Assembly: GCA_009746045.1 (NCBI GenBank)
Contig: RPFO01000745.1
Span: 1-64,000 of the forward strand
Origin: Mesostigma viride
Lineage: Eukaryota > Streptophyta > Mesostigmatophyceae > Mesostigmatales > Mesostigmataceae
Direction: 5' to 3'
DNA length: 64,000 nucleotides
How positions within the stretch are numbered: the first letter of the stretch is position 1; each line of letters starts with the position of its first letter. The notes under the pieces are model-generated. The model saw nothing but the letters and a program-made list of their open reading frames with translations, was not told the origin of the DNA and searched no databases. The position numbers were made by a program, and so were the translations under genes. Of the stretch, positions 17,172 to 27,533 are shown one piece after another.

Positions 17172-17480
17172 GATGGGAGACCATAAATATGATTAAAAAA
17201 AAATTTCCAACCACTTGGGGGGGTACTACCCCCCACCATGTGACAGTTATGTGCTAAAAATAGAAAAAGACGCTATTTTTGGCCGATTTTCCCTAGAACA
17301 ATGGGCAAACCCAATGTGGCCAAATCATATATTCCCATCTAATTGCAACCCTTGCCATTAATTCCAGCTAGTTTGCAGGTCAGAATAAGCATGTTTAGAC
17401 ACATTGAAATAATTTAGCCCAAAACACGTATTTTTTGGTGCCTAATAAAATATATCAAATCATAGACACATGCAATGGGG

Positions 17481-17491
17481 TCAAATCTTAT
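17481..17491. repeat. Target-site duplication, left copy
   Basis: TCAAATCTTAT directly abuts the left end of the Penelope-like element. The same 11 bp recur at the right end (22272-22282). Confidence 0.85.
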
Positions 17492-17492
17492 G

Positions 17493-17722
17493 AAGGAGAC
17501 AACCAGCGCAGGCCAGAAATCGGGAGAATCCGGACCATGGTAGCTCGAGCCTGCCGTTATGTTGTCCGCGTGTTCGAGTCGTTCAGGATGATGAATATGA
17601 ATGGTGATGGAAATGTGTATCCGTGTGCATTGAAATTATGGCTGGCTTACGTGTAGAGCGACTAGATGACCTAGACGGTGGGGCCGGAAACAGCATGCTT
17701 GATCAGGGCGTGTGTTTCGAGC
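17493..17722 (-). repeat. Penelope-like 3' terminal repeat (pseudo-LTR)
   Basis: About 230 bp of the element's 3' end, repeated almost exactly and in the same orientation at 22044-22271. Differences by eye are few, one of them a short deletion near 22115. Confidence 0.85.
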
Positions 17723-18047
17723 CTAACTGGCCGGGAGTGTCTAGTGGTGAGCACCATTGCTGCGATCGCTCTCCCACCATTTACGAGGAAATACCCGCAA
17801 ATGGAAAACCACTGAAAAGGTCTAGCTAGTCAGTCATCACGTTAGCCATGCCATGATTCCAAACGTCCAAGAACTGCACACGGTGCAAAGGCAAAAAGCC
17901 GGAGGACAGCACTTTCAAATGTGCGGCGGGAACCAAAAGCCCGCGGATGCCAGAAAACATCGTGTTGCGGCAGCGACGCGACGATGTGGACAACGAATCC
18001 AGTGCCAAGCTCGGAACGGCCGCAAAGGAGATCTGGCATCACAGGGT

Positions 18048-21000
18048 TCAGATGTGCGGAGATACTATGCGATCCAGCCGGTCCACGACCTGTTTGTAGA
18101 GCTTGTGCCAAGGGGCAGCACCGAACAGATGTGGGTGACGTTGCAAAAAACATCGGACTTGACGGAGCATAATGGCTCGGTCATAGTCTTTGACCAATAA
18201 ACGCTGCAAGAGTTCAACAAGAGTCGTGATGAAATCAACACGATAAGAACAAAGACGGGAAAAACGATGTAACTGAGAAAGAACAACACCATATTTTGCT
18301 GTGTGGGAAAGGAGACTGTGAATATCGGGGTAACGAATAAAAGGAATTTGCTGGTATTTAGGATCCTTGCGCTTATCATAGACAGCCGTACGCCAGCCCT
18401 TCTTGTTATGGGTAATGTTAAGATCGAGGTAATTGCAATGAGTATCCTCCGACGTGAGCTTTAATGTGAGGGACGCTTGCGGGTAGATGCCAGGCAGACC
18501 AGCGGTGATATACAAATGGGTTGCGAAATCAGGGTTGTCGAAAGCGATGACATCATCAATGTATCGACATGTATGGATAAAACGCCTGATGAGAACATCA
18601 TCGTTTGAGGCAATGAGATTCTCCATGAATGCAAGCTCATAAGTGTATAGATAGAGGTTTGCAAGGAGCCCGGCACAGTTAGTGCCCATAGGGATGCCGA
18701 TAGCTTGTTGGTATACATTGCCCGCAAAACAGATGAAGGTGTTATCAACAAGATAAGAGATCCAATGGACAAGGTCAGCCTTCGTGATAATATAATTATA
18801 ACCATCCCGCACGATAGCACCTGCCGCGATCCCTGAGAGCCACGTTGCCGTGGGCTTGGTCTGAGAAACACGCACGTGCAGGTGGTTGCGCCCGTGAGGC
18901 CTACGTGCATACAGACGAGTAAGGAGGCTATCTAAACGAGCTTTCAAATCGTGCAAATCTAGTGTGGTATATAGAGTGGTGAAATCATAGGTGGCTATGG
19001 GCATAGGTATACGTTTCTCTGCTGCTGTCTTAGAACGGCTAAGGGCGGCAAGGCGTAGGCGTACTTGGGCTGAGTCTATGACGATCCAACTACCAGCGCA
19101 TTCATACCCGGCATTCGACAGCACCTCCACCCATAATGCATTGGCTTCGGGGAGAAGAGCATTCAAAGCATGGCAGATGAGTTTCGAGAGAGGCATCAGT
19201 GGGGCTGAATGCGACGCAGCAATGGTGCGCAAAGCAACAGGAGTTTTGTGCAGCTTAAGAGTGAGATACAGATATGGGAACGTAGTGGTGGTGGCGCGTC
19301 GCTGCCGCTTAAGGAATGCCCGAGCAAAAATGTTTTGGCTGTGCAGAAAAGCCCGATGAGCAGCAGTGATACTGGCGGTGGACTGTGCACGCTGAACATA
19401 GGTAGGGCTGGACGCCAACTCGTGTTGCAAAGTAGCAAGGTAGTGCTTCTTGCATATGAAAGCAAAGTTGTTGGCACTCTTGTCAACACACGTGATGATA
19501 AAGTCCTGCTTGAAGTGGTCAAGAAGTGCTTTATCTGTGGTGTTGAGCCAGGTGGTGCGGTGGACCTGCTGGAGACGGTAATCAAGCCTGGTGAGACGTG
19601 CATTGCATTCGTGAATGACGGCGCGAAACCACGGTTCCATGGCAAGGGGAGCAAGCTGTAGGTCCGTGCTCATGGCATTGCAGAATTTGCGCAGTGATGT
19701 GGAGAGCAGTGCATTCACCTCTTTGGCACACGTGCGCTGGACCCACGGCCGAAACTTGGTGCCTTTGGCAAAAAGGTCTACAAGCGTGTGGCTCGGCAGG
19801 ATGCTGAGGTCAGCGGTCATGACGTGCTGTGAGGTGGGATCAAGGTACTTGAAATACCGTTGTTGTTGGCAGGGGCAGGGCCCTGCCAAGATGGTGGCCA
19901 GCTCGGTGGGCGTTGTATCGCGGCTGACCTTCCCGTTGCTGAAAACCATTTGTCCCAAGGTGGGAGAGTAATGCCAGGCGGCAATGGGAGTGCCGAAAGT
20001 GTTGCGCACCACGAGCGGCATCGCAGCCTGCACTTGCGGCAAATGCAGAATGTGTGGCAAACACAGCTCATCCATCGCAGCATGAATGAAAGGTGAGATC
20101 AGCAAACGGCGCGGACGCAGTGCATCTGCATTCCCATTGACACGGTGCCGAATGATACGTGAGAGAAGGCCTCGCAGACTAGTGGCATGGGAGCGGGGGA
20201 CTTGCAGATCAGCTGGGGAGCACGACCCGACGGCAATGTGTAAGCTGGTAAGCTTCTTCAAGCTGCAGGCTTCGAGATAGGATGCATGAAAGTTGCCGCG
20301 TTGCATAAGCCGAGACATGTGACGTAAGCAGCGGAGACTGGTGGAGTAAAGGGAAGGATCGGTGGACACATGTGTGGAAGGTGGAGGGGCCGGGGTGACG
20401 CTGGGGGGATAGGGGCGATATGGGTGGAGATTGTGCTTCAGACGCCAGGCACGGATGAACATAAGAGGGCGGGGACGGAGGGGAGGCGGGCGGCGGCGAG
20501 ACCGAGCTTTGAAACTCTTGCCTTCAATGCAAAAACCGTGGGGCAGAAATGCATGTAACATTCGTTTCCAAAACGTTTCCCGATGCCCTGCGGCTTTGCG
20601 AAAAGCGGCGCCGGTAAAGGTGCCGGGGACATGTTCCAAGGGGACGACTCGCCAATCCCACCACCCGTATTGGGCCATGGCGCCATGTAGGGGGGTGTCG
20701 TCGTTGGCGGCAGGGCGGCCAATATGAAGGCGGCGTGCCGCTCGGACATGTTCCTGAAAACGCGTCCAGGCATCCCGTTGCGTCTGGCCAACGTAGATAC
20801 GCTGAGGGTACCTGCGGTTGTAAATGGCATAAATGACGCGACGGGTGCTTACGGGGTGTGGGCGAGTGGAGTTGGTAAGCGACAAATGCGTGCGCTGTAA
20901 GCGCCGGAGGCGACGTAGAGTATGGTCATCCTTGCAGTGATGGTTATGGCGCGTGTTGATGCGACAACGCTTCCGCCATGCCTGTGAGGAGATACGATAG

Positions 21001-21104
21001 GGGAACTGCCGAGAAATAGCAGTGTACTTCCGGTAATCAATGCCACTGGATTGCCGTATTCTGTGGAGGGTAAGAGCATGCCAGAAAGTCATAAGGTGTT
21101 TCAT
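18048..21104 (-). CDS. Penelope-like reverse transcriptase with N-terminal GIY-YIG endonuclease
   Basis: This 1018-aa protein would nick target DNA and copy the element RNA at the nick. Residues about 89-190 form a GIY-YIG nuclease: RVIYAIYNRR and RIYVGQT supply the two signature strands, RFQEHVR the basic helix, and RETFWKRML the glutamate. A basic, Pro-rich linker follows. RT motifs occupy the second half: FTTLYTTLDL, IPMGTNCAGLLANLYLYTYE, and the catalytic YIDDVIAF. A conserved-looking tail (YDKRKDP, FLQRHPHLF) ends the protein. In canonical Penelope elements the GIY-YIG domain is C-terminal; an N-terminal position is known from the Naiad/Chlamys types. The frame is uninterrupted. Confidence 0.92.
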   Translation of the reverse strand: MKHLMTFWHALTLHRIRQSSGIDYRKYTAISRQFPYRISSQAWRKRCRINTRHNHHCKDDHTLRRLRRLQRTHLSLTNSTRPHPVSTRRVIYAIYNRRYPQRIYVGQTQRDAWTRFQEHVRAARRLHIGRPAANDDTPLHGAMAQYGWWDWRVVPLEHVPGTFTGAAFRKAAGHRETFWKRMLHAFLPHGFCIEGKSFKARSRRRPPPLRPRPLMFIRAWRLKHNLHPYRPYPPSVTPAPPPSTHVSTDPSLYSTSLRCLRHMSRLMQRGNFHASYLEACSLKKLTSLHIAVGSCSPADLQVPRSHATSLRGLLSRIIRHRVNGNADALRPRRLLISPFIHAAMDELCLPHILHLPQVQAAMPLVVRNTFGTPIAAWHYSPTLGQMVFSNGKVSRDTTPTELATILAGPCPCQQQRYFKYLDPTSQHVMTADLSILPSHTLVDLFAKGTKFRPWVQRTCAKEVNALLSTSLRKFCNAMSTDLQLAPLAMEPWFRAVIHECNARLTRLDYRLQQVHRTTWLNTTDKALLDHFKQDFIITCVDKSANNFAFICKKHYLATLQHELASSPTYVQRAQSTASITAAHRAFLHSQNIFARAFLKRQRRATTTTFPYLYLTLKLHKTPVALRTIAASHSAPLMPLSKLICHALNALLPEANALWVEVLSNAGYECAGSWIVIDSAQVRLRLAALSRSKTAAEKRIPMPIATYDFTTLYTTLDLHDLKARLDSLLTRLYARRPHGRNHLHVRVSQTKPTATWLSGIAAGAIVRDGYNYIITKADLVHWISYLVDNTFICFAGNVYQQAIGIPMGTNCAGLLANLYLYTYELAFMENLIASNDDVLIRRFIHTCRYIDDVIAFDNPDFATHLYITAGLPGIYPQASLTLKLTSEDTHCNYLDLNITHNKKGWRTAVYDKRKDPKYQQIPFIRYPDIHSLLSHTAKYGVVLSQLHRFSRLCSYRVDFITTLVELLQRLLVKDYDRAIMLRQVRCFLQRHPHLFGAAPWHKLYKQVVDRLDRIVSPHI

Positions 21105-22043
21105 GATGATTCAGATGCACTGAGAGCTAAGACATCAAACAGAACCAGAGCGGAGCATATTGAGGTAAGTCAATATTCACTGCGTAACACCCGTTACGCG
21201 ATAGCGGTGGTCCATGATGCATCTCCCCGGGGCAGGATGTGGCTAACAACACAGCTGAATGGACTCGGAACATGTGGATTCCCAGTGGGGGGGCCTTCCA
21301 ATTGTCATACTTGACACCTCTTTCCTGTAACGAAAAGATTTCCCTTCTTCATGTTCCAGATGAGTCACCGTGCTCCTGCCTTTGTGTTTTTTTGGCGTTT
21401 GTAAAGAGATATGGGAGGGTAAACAAAAGCAAAGGCTGATATTGCCGTGTGGGGGGCCCGATCCTTGGTTAGTCTCTCAAGTGCCCACAGAAAAACACGA
21501 GAGTAGCACACACAGCGCGCAGCCCAGCCTAGCTCCCTCAGTAAGAGTAAAAGAAAAAGGACAAGAACAGCAAAACAAACGAGAACAAGAAAAAGAACAA
21601 AACACAGACACGTAGTGCAATGTGAGCGGAATGATGGAGGAAGGTGAGAGGGGGACATCGTATTGAATGTGTAGGCATTGAGGCAGCCGAAGCGTCCCAT
21701 CCCCGGGTACATTCGTGGCTTTCAAAAAAGCCACAACCTGCGTGGAAGAGGAAAATGCAGGAACGATGAGTATGATCCTGAAAACGAGGTTGAGGAAACG
21801 CGGAGAGGAAATGCCGGCCGCTGAAACGATTCCGATGGAACTATGGGTTTCGCCGACATGAGGCGGTGCAGCTGACTATCTCTATGGTGTCGTGTGTCAC
21901 CGGGAGTGCCGGTTCACGTGCGCACTCGTCGGACTAGCCCGACGACATGTGTGCTTGGTTGCCCACGGCTGAAATCCTCTTGCCCGTCATGCAAAGGCCA
22001 CGCCTCCTAGCCGAAAACGAACTATATTCAACCAATCTAATAT
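21105..22043 (-). other. Penelope-like 5' leader
   Basis: About 940 bp lie between the 5' partial terminal repeat and the ORF start. I found no coding sequence with family support. An A/G-rich stretch at about 21535-21610 is notable. The element's promoter or a ribozyme-like processing site could lie here, but none could be shown by eye. Confidence 0.5.
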
Positions 22044-22271
22044 CAAGGAGACAACCAGCGCAGGCCAGAAATCGGGAGAATCCGGACCATGGTAGCTCGA
22101 GCCTGCCGTTATCTTTCCGCGTTTTCGAGTCGTTCAGGATGATGAATATGAATGGTGATGGAAATGTGTATCCGTGTGCATTGAAATTATGGCTGGCTTA
22201 CGTGTAGAGCGACTAGATGACCTAGACGGTGGGGCCGGAAACAGCATGCTTGATCAGGGCGTGTGTTTCGA
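22044..22271 (-). repeat. Penelope-like 5' partial terminal repeat (pseudo-LTR)
   Basis: A direct repeat of the element's 3' end (17493-17722). It breaks off at TGTGTTTCGA and is followed at once by the right target duplication. It represents a truncated upstream copy in tandem with the full unit. Confidence 0.85.
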
Positions 22272-22282
22272 TCAAATCTTAT
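22272..22282. repeat. Target-site duplication, right copy
   Basis: TCAAATCTTAT, identical to 17481-17491. Confidence 0.85.
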
Positions 22283-23750
22283 ATTCAAAATTGGCCCAGG
22301 GTTGCAATCACACAGCCCCAAAGTTTCAGCTCATTCTGACCACGTTTACCCACATTGAAATATGGTCATGTGCAAAAAAAAATTGATCGCTTTTTGTGGT
22401 TTGGAGCTCAAACACCACCACAAAGACACCCTTGCCCACCACAAACTGGGCCAAAACAAGTGCAATTAATTAAATTAATGTATCACGAAGCTTGCCACCA
22501 AATTACAGGTCATTCTGACCTAGTTTGCCCATATTACATCTTGTTATATAGCTGCCAGCCTGCATGCTTGGTGCACCATGACATGAGGCAATACCATGAG
22601 CACATTCCTAAGCTTGCCCCCTGCAAATGGGGCAGAACCACGAAAAACAAATGCTAGTAGATGCTTGAAGAAAACAACCACCAACTCTTTAACCATTATG
22701 AGCAGGTATGACCGCTTGCGGGAATCACTCATAGCCAACACCATGTCATGACGCTTATGGATAAAAGGTGCATCCTTCATAGCCATAACGACCTGATCCC
22801 TGTCATCTAGGAAGTACAAGCCATGTGTAATGGAGGCTAAACAGGTGGGGATGTGAAAAGTAACTCACATATTCTCACCTTCCATACAACAACCTTGTTT
22901 TCCAGCAGGCTGAAGAGCCATGACAGGCGTTTATGAGCTCGCCAGCTCCTTGCAACGGTGATGCCGCTCCCAGGCAGCTAGGGTCCTTGACTACGCAATA
23001 TAGAATGTCTACCGTGTGAAAACCTCCATACAGGAAGCGTAGCAAAGCCAGATAACTGCCCGATCAATTCTGGGTAGCTTTAGGAAGCATGGCATACGCA
23101 GCGTAAGGAAAACCACTGAAAGCTGCGGAAAATCTGATAGCACAACTGCAACAAGTGGAGAACAAAATAGCAAGAAGAACCCAGAAGCGGCGCCAAAAGT
23201 TTCATGCCAGGCTCACTAAGAGCGCAAACAGACTGGGCGGTGACATGCGGCAAATCAACGTACCACGGCCGGCATTATTTCCTACCCAGGCGCGCAAGAA
23301 AAGCCAGCCAGCCATGGATTGATTAACCGCGGATCGCGCAGGCCTGAACGAAATCATTTTAGAAATGACAAGAAATGGCCGCAGATCGAAGACGCTTAGG
23401 TTATTTTCATGGTGTCCGTTACTGAACGGCTCTTACTGCATCAATACAACCCACGAATATCGAGTTCTACCGCGTCGCAGGCACGCATGCTAGATTATTC
23501 ATCGCGGCCAAATTGTTGGATGAGACCCCCGTGCAAATCTGTACCAACAAAGGCAGCGAATTTGCAAATAGTGCAGATCTGGCTACTATGAAACATCATA
23601 ATAGAACATCACTTTTAACCATCGGCTTAATTTTTCGGCCTGTCGCCCGCCGGATTAGCCATATTTTAACGGAACGCACGTCGCCATGGCCACCTCCGCA
23701 CGGTGCGCGCACTGTGCACCACAATTTCACGGTCCGTCGGTACCGTCCCG

Positions 23751-23772
23751 ACTTTTTTGGCGCCAAAAAAGT
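23751..23772. repeat. Perfect 22-bp palindrome
   Basis: ACTTTTTTGG followed by CGCCAAAAAAGT reads the same on both strands, with GGCGCC at the centre. It lies 20 bp from a TTAA tract that carries a LINE-like repeat end. Its function is unknown. Confidence 0.85.
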
Positions 23773-23791
23773 CCTGGGTGTCATGTCCCCT

Positions 23792-23873
23792 GAATTAATT
23801 AATTAATTAATTAGACTCGTGCTCCCGTTGGGGAGTCACGGAGCATTAACCCCGATGGATGGATGGATGGGTG
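23792..23873 (-). repeat. LINE/SINE-like 3' end with TTAA tail, inverted
   Basis: A TTAATTAA tract is followed by GACTCGTGCTCCCGTTGGGG, GAGTCACGGAGC and a GGAT repeat. It is the reverse orientation of the end at 16590-16656. Homology continues rightwards for roughly 200 bp (CAGTCCTACCGGTCTAA and beyond). Confidence 0.65.
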
Positions 23874-24172
23874 CAAACAGTCCTACCGGTCTAAGCTATC
23901 TACATCAGCTACCTACAACATCTATCTAACAGCATTACTAACTACAACATCTATCTAAACAGCATCACGCTAGCTGCCCTAGGGGAGCTGTCTGGCGTGC
24001 CTCCCGCGGGTTTGCACACGCGGGCGCTTCCCCACAGGGGGGGGCTCGTTGTCCTCTATGACCTGGGCCCACTTGGCCTTGTCCATCATCTTCTTCCAAA
24101 TCACGGAGAGGCCTAGGCCCCCCATGTCCTCTACTAGCTGTTCTTTGAAGGTGCTTTATTAATTAACTAGAA

Positions 24173-24214
24173 TGGATTCTCCCGATTTCTGGCCTGCGCT
24201 GGTTGTCCCCTTGA
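24173..24214 (+). repeat. Penelope-like 3' terminus, isolated 40-bp fragment
   Basis: The last about 40 bp of the element family (TTCTCCCGATTTCTGGCC through GGTTGTCCCCTTGA), standing alone. It is an extremely 5'-truncated insertion. Confidence 0.75.
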
Positions 24215-24880
24215 TATTTATTAGTACTAGAACGGGCGCCTGCGTCGCGTGGATCCCAACAAGGAAACTTTGACAATCCTTTGTACAGAATGGGAAGGAG
24301 GGAGGGCGCCCTAGCTTCTGTCACTGCCTGGGGGAGCAAGCCACTAGGGACGAGGGCATAGGGGCAGATGACATATATGACTCGTGAGCACTTCCAGGAT
24401 TTTCATAAAAAGAAAATAGTGAGTAATATTAGGTTTTTTACTGGCTTGGAAATGTAATACCTTACTCTAGGGTAATGCAGCCGACATGAGATGAACGTCA
24501 ATCAAACAACAAGACCATGCCTTGTATTCAACTCGCAAATTCACTGAGAACACCAAAAGTCAAGCCTGCCGTGGTGTTGGGTACGTGCACTGAGCCGTCA
24601 CCCCGTCAGACGAGCTTAGTCACAGGGCACGCGGCTGAAGGCGCACGGTGTAGCTTTCAGTTTGAGAGAACGAGCCCGGTCAAGACAAGTGTGCTATCAA
24701 TTCGCTGAGTGGGATTCATAAGCATGCCCGTGCAACAGAAACTGACGGCTGCGCTTGTGCAACCGAGTTTAATTAATTGTGCAAGGTTCCGTCATAGCGA
24801 GTATATTGCCTCCTGACCCAAGTTGGCTGATTACGATCACTCATTGTTGTCAGAAAGCAACAAACGTGAAAATGATCACT
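24215..24880. other. Intergenic, nothing recognised
   Basis: No coding sequence, structural RNA or known repeat was recognised. Short TTAATTA motifs occur. Confidence 0.45.
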
Positions 24881-25500
24881 CGTGTTCGATCGAGGCATGG
24901 ACGCTCACGGACAAGCTGGGTGAGATTAATTAGGCAGCGTAGGATAGCATTTGTAGGACATCTTGCTCGAACCAGTCAGGTATAGACACCGCCGTTGGTC
25001 TGGCCGGCCCCCAGCAGCTTGGCCAGCCAGGCCGGCATATCCTGACCTGGCCTTGCATGCCCCAAGGACTGACAAAACAATCATGAGAAGGGTTGGTAGA
25101 CCTGCCATTCAAACTATACCGATCAGTTGCTGGCCTATACCTAGTGGTCCCAGCCCAGTTTTAAGACCGCATTTCCCCCCTCTCTCTTGCTTGGACTGCT
25201 ATGCAGGACAAGAAGAGGTCGGGCAGACCAGGCATTGTTGGTCCGGGCCCACACGCCAGCCCGGCCCCTGTCAGTGTGGGCAAGCCGCCCCCCGGCCCCC
25301 CAGGAGGAAGGGGCGCTTTGCTGAAGTAGAGTAGCTCAGTAGGATTTTAATTTGTAGATTAGCTCAGAGTTAGCTTCTAATGTTAGGTTTCGCAGCTTCG
25401 CTCATGACCCCCACCCACTATCAGTATCAGCAAGGGAACTGAATACGTGCTATATGATCTCCCAACGCAGTCATGTTATAATTTTATTTTATTTTTTCAT
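24881..25500 (+). mobile_element. LINE fragment A (ORF2 3' end and 3' UTR)
   Basis: Closely matches the 3' part of LINE copy B: RQRRIAFVGHLARTSQV, then the Pro-rich end, then the 3' UTR. It ends with the hairpin CTCCCAACGCAG and an AT-rich tail. Several frameshifts; 5' truncated, as is usual for LINE insertions. Confidence 0.75.
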
Positions 25501-25586
25501 TTAATGTGCGATCTTAGCGATACGCTAGCTAGACTACATAGCAGGCATGGTACCAGGATAAAACTTGTTGTTGCTGATTAGTGACG

Positions 25587-26694
25587 AGCATATCATGGCA
25601 TTTTTGTTGACTATATCAAGGCCTTTGACACGGTCCTCTGGGAGGCTCTTTGGGCCATCCTAGCTCTGGATCGAGTGCCACCTGCGTTTATTGCTGCCAT
25701 TCGCCGACTGTATGAGGGCTCACAGGCAGTAGTGCGGACTGCGGAAGGCACCACCCCACCATTCAGTTCCCCCTTCACCACGGGGTGTGGCAAGGTTGTG
25801 TCCTGTCCCCATGTACCTGTTCATTATTGTCGTGGATCACGTCATGCGCCGGGCACGTGCGCGCTTTACTGCTCTTAAGGGGTTCGAGCCAGGCTTGGAC
25901 ATCCTTAACGTGAAAGAGCACGGCGGGGTTAGACCTGGTTACCGCCTTGCCGACCTGATTTATGCGGATGACACCACGTACCTCATCGAAAGCCCCGAGC
26001 ACATTCAGACCTGGCTGGACTGTCTGGGCCTGGAGGCGCGGGCGGTGGGGTTGGAGATTAGTGTCAAAACTGAGGCGATGGTGATTGGGGCCTCCAGTAC
26101 ACCACCGCTGCCGCGCCTGCTTGACGGGACGGAGGTCCCGTTCCGCGACCGCTTCAAGCTGTTGGGGAGTTGGCTTCCTGACACTGCCGACGATGTGGAC
26201 ACGGCCACATCGGCCTTGCCTGGGCCAAGCTCCGTTCGCTCAACACCTACTGGCGCTCGAAGGGCCTGGGCGAGCACCGCAAGCGCATGCTCTTCAAGGT
26301 CCTCGTCCTCACGGCATGCTCACGTATGGCGCCGAGGCGTGGACACTCCCACCCAAACTGGCAGCTAGGCTAGACGGCACGGTTTACAGGATGCTCCGAC
26401 AGGTCCTTAACGTAGGGTTTTCCGAGCGTCCGTCATCAGAGTCTTTGTATCATGGCATGCCTCGTATTTCGGACGAGATTAGGCAGCGTAGGATAGCATT
26501 TGTAGGACACCTTGCTCGCACCAGCCAGGTCGACACCGCCCTTGGTCTGGCCGGCCCCCAGCGGCTTGGCCAGCCAGGGCGCCACATTCTGACCTGGCCT
26601 GGCCCCGAGGGCATTCCCAAAAGGGTAGGGAAACCTGTCACGACCTACATCCAGATGTTGCTGGACGACCTAGCTAGTGGTCCCAGCCCAGTTT
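25587..26694 (+). pseudogene. LINE ORF2 reverse transcriptase fragment
   Basis: RT motifs can be read across shifting frames. FVDYIKAFDTV near 25605 carries the first catalytic Asp. LADLIYADDTTYL near 25953 is the YADD catalytic box. KLLGSWLPD is near 26155. The C-terminal region has RIAFVGHLART near 26490. The order is that of LINE-type RTs. At least two frameshifts (about 25795 and 26200) inactivate it. The endonuclease domain is absent through truncation. Confidence 0.85.
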
Positions 26695-27034
26695 GAGCAC
26701 CGCATCCACTCTCTCTCCCGTCTTTGGACTGCCATGCAGGACAAGACGCGGTGGAAGAGGATTGTCAAGGCGCACACGCCCGACCCTGTGGGCAAGCCCC
26801 CTCCCCCCAAGCGGAGGCGGCGTTTTGATGAGTAGTGTAGTTAGGATTTTCTAGACTAGATAGCTTAGAGTTAGGATAGTTCGATTACGCGGCTTCCTCC
26901 ACCCCATCCATCATGGAATATGTGCTATGTACATGATCTCCCAACGGAGGCATGTTATAATACTAGTATGTAGTATAATATAATATAATATAATATAATA
27001 TAATTTAATTTAATTTAATTTAATTTAATATCAT
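25587..27034 (+). mobile_element. LINE copy B, 5' truncated
   Basis: A non-LTR retrotransposon copy that begins inside the RT domain and runs to its 3' end. The end has CTCCCAACGGAGGCATG followed by a TATAA/TTTAA microsatellite tail (26960-27034). Its reading frame shifts several times. Confidence 0.8.
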
Positions 27035-27299
27035 GGCGGATATGTAAGCATATGAAGTTTGCCTTAATTGCAAAATGTCCGACATCCACGGCTTGAGTCA
27101 ATCTACTAAGTACTTTCTGCATCTAGTACTCAAGGTGGTTGAAAGATACTGAATTTCCGGTTTCCATATTGCAGCGTGCAGTGTAGGTGCACTAATGCTC
27201 GTAATTATTGGGCATATTTTAAATTCAGTTTCAGGCAACGAGCCAACGATGACGTTGGTTTTCTACAGTAGTTTCCCAACGCGCTGCCAATTACCATGC
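27035..27299. other. Spacer between LINE copies
   Basis: Short AT-rich sequence between the tail of copy B and the LINE-related sequence of copy C. No gene seen. Confidence 0.4.
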
Positions 27300-27533
27300 A
27301 CTCGAAAGCAGGACGCTAGCGGTGGTTGTTGTTGCCCACGCTGCACTGGGCAGCAGAGATTTCAGTGTCATTTGGACGCAACGAGCCACGAGCCACGAGG
27401 TAGCCATGGCTGACGGCGGAGCTCATACCGTACCATAACGTTTGAGCACCGAATTTAGCCGTGAATATCACAATTGTTGCGTCTTTCTACGACGCACATG
27501 CTGATATAATTTTCCGAAGCTATTACGCAATAT

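Larger units (their letters stand above)
17492..22271 (-). mobile_element. Complete Penelope-like retroelement (N-terminal GIY-YIG type)
   Basis: A 4780-bp element on the minus strand, bounded by an 11-bp target duplication. In its own sense it has a partial terminal repeat (22271-22044), a 5' leader of about 940 bp, one intact 1018-aa ORF (21104-18048) and a 3' UTR ending at 17492. The partial repeat is a copy of the 3' end, the pseudo-LTR arrangement typical of Penelope-like elements. An intact ORF, intact ends and a matching target duplication indicate a recent, possibly active insertion. Older fragments of the same family lie at 4069-6110 and 24173-24214. Confidence 0.9.
22283..24172. other. 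Intergenic, no confirmed gene
   Basis: Mostly non-coding by eye. A minus-strand stretch at about 22665-22819 reads as a plausible peptide (contains FLDDRDQVVMAMKD and RKRSYLLIMVKEL) after an AG acceptor-like site. It could be a stray host exon, but no partner exon was found. A 22-bp palindrome and a hairpin/TTAA repeat end lie in the right part. Confidence 0.45.

Noticed and set aside
22660-22819. Possible host exon on the minus strand
   Set aside because: The peptide looks plausible and an acceptor-like AG precedes it. No donor, partner exon or family match could be found, so it is only mentioned in the intergenic entry.
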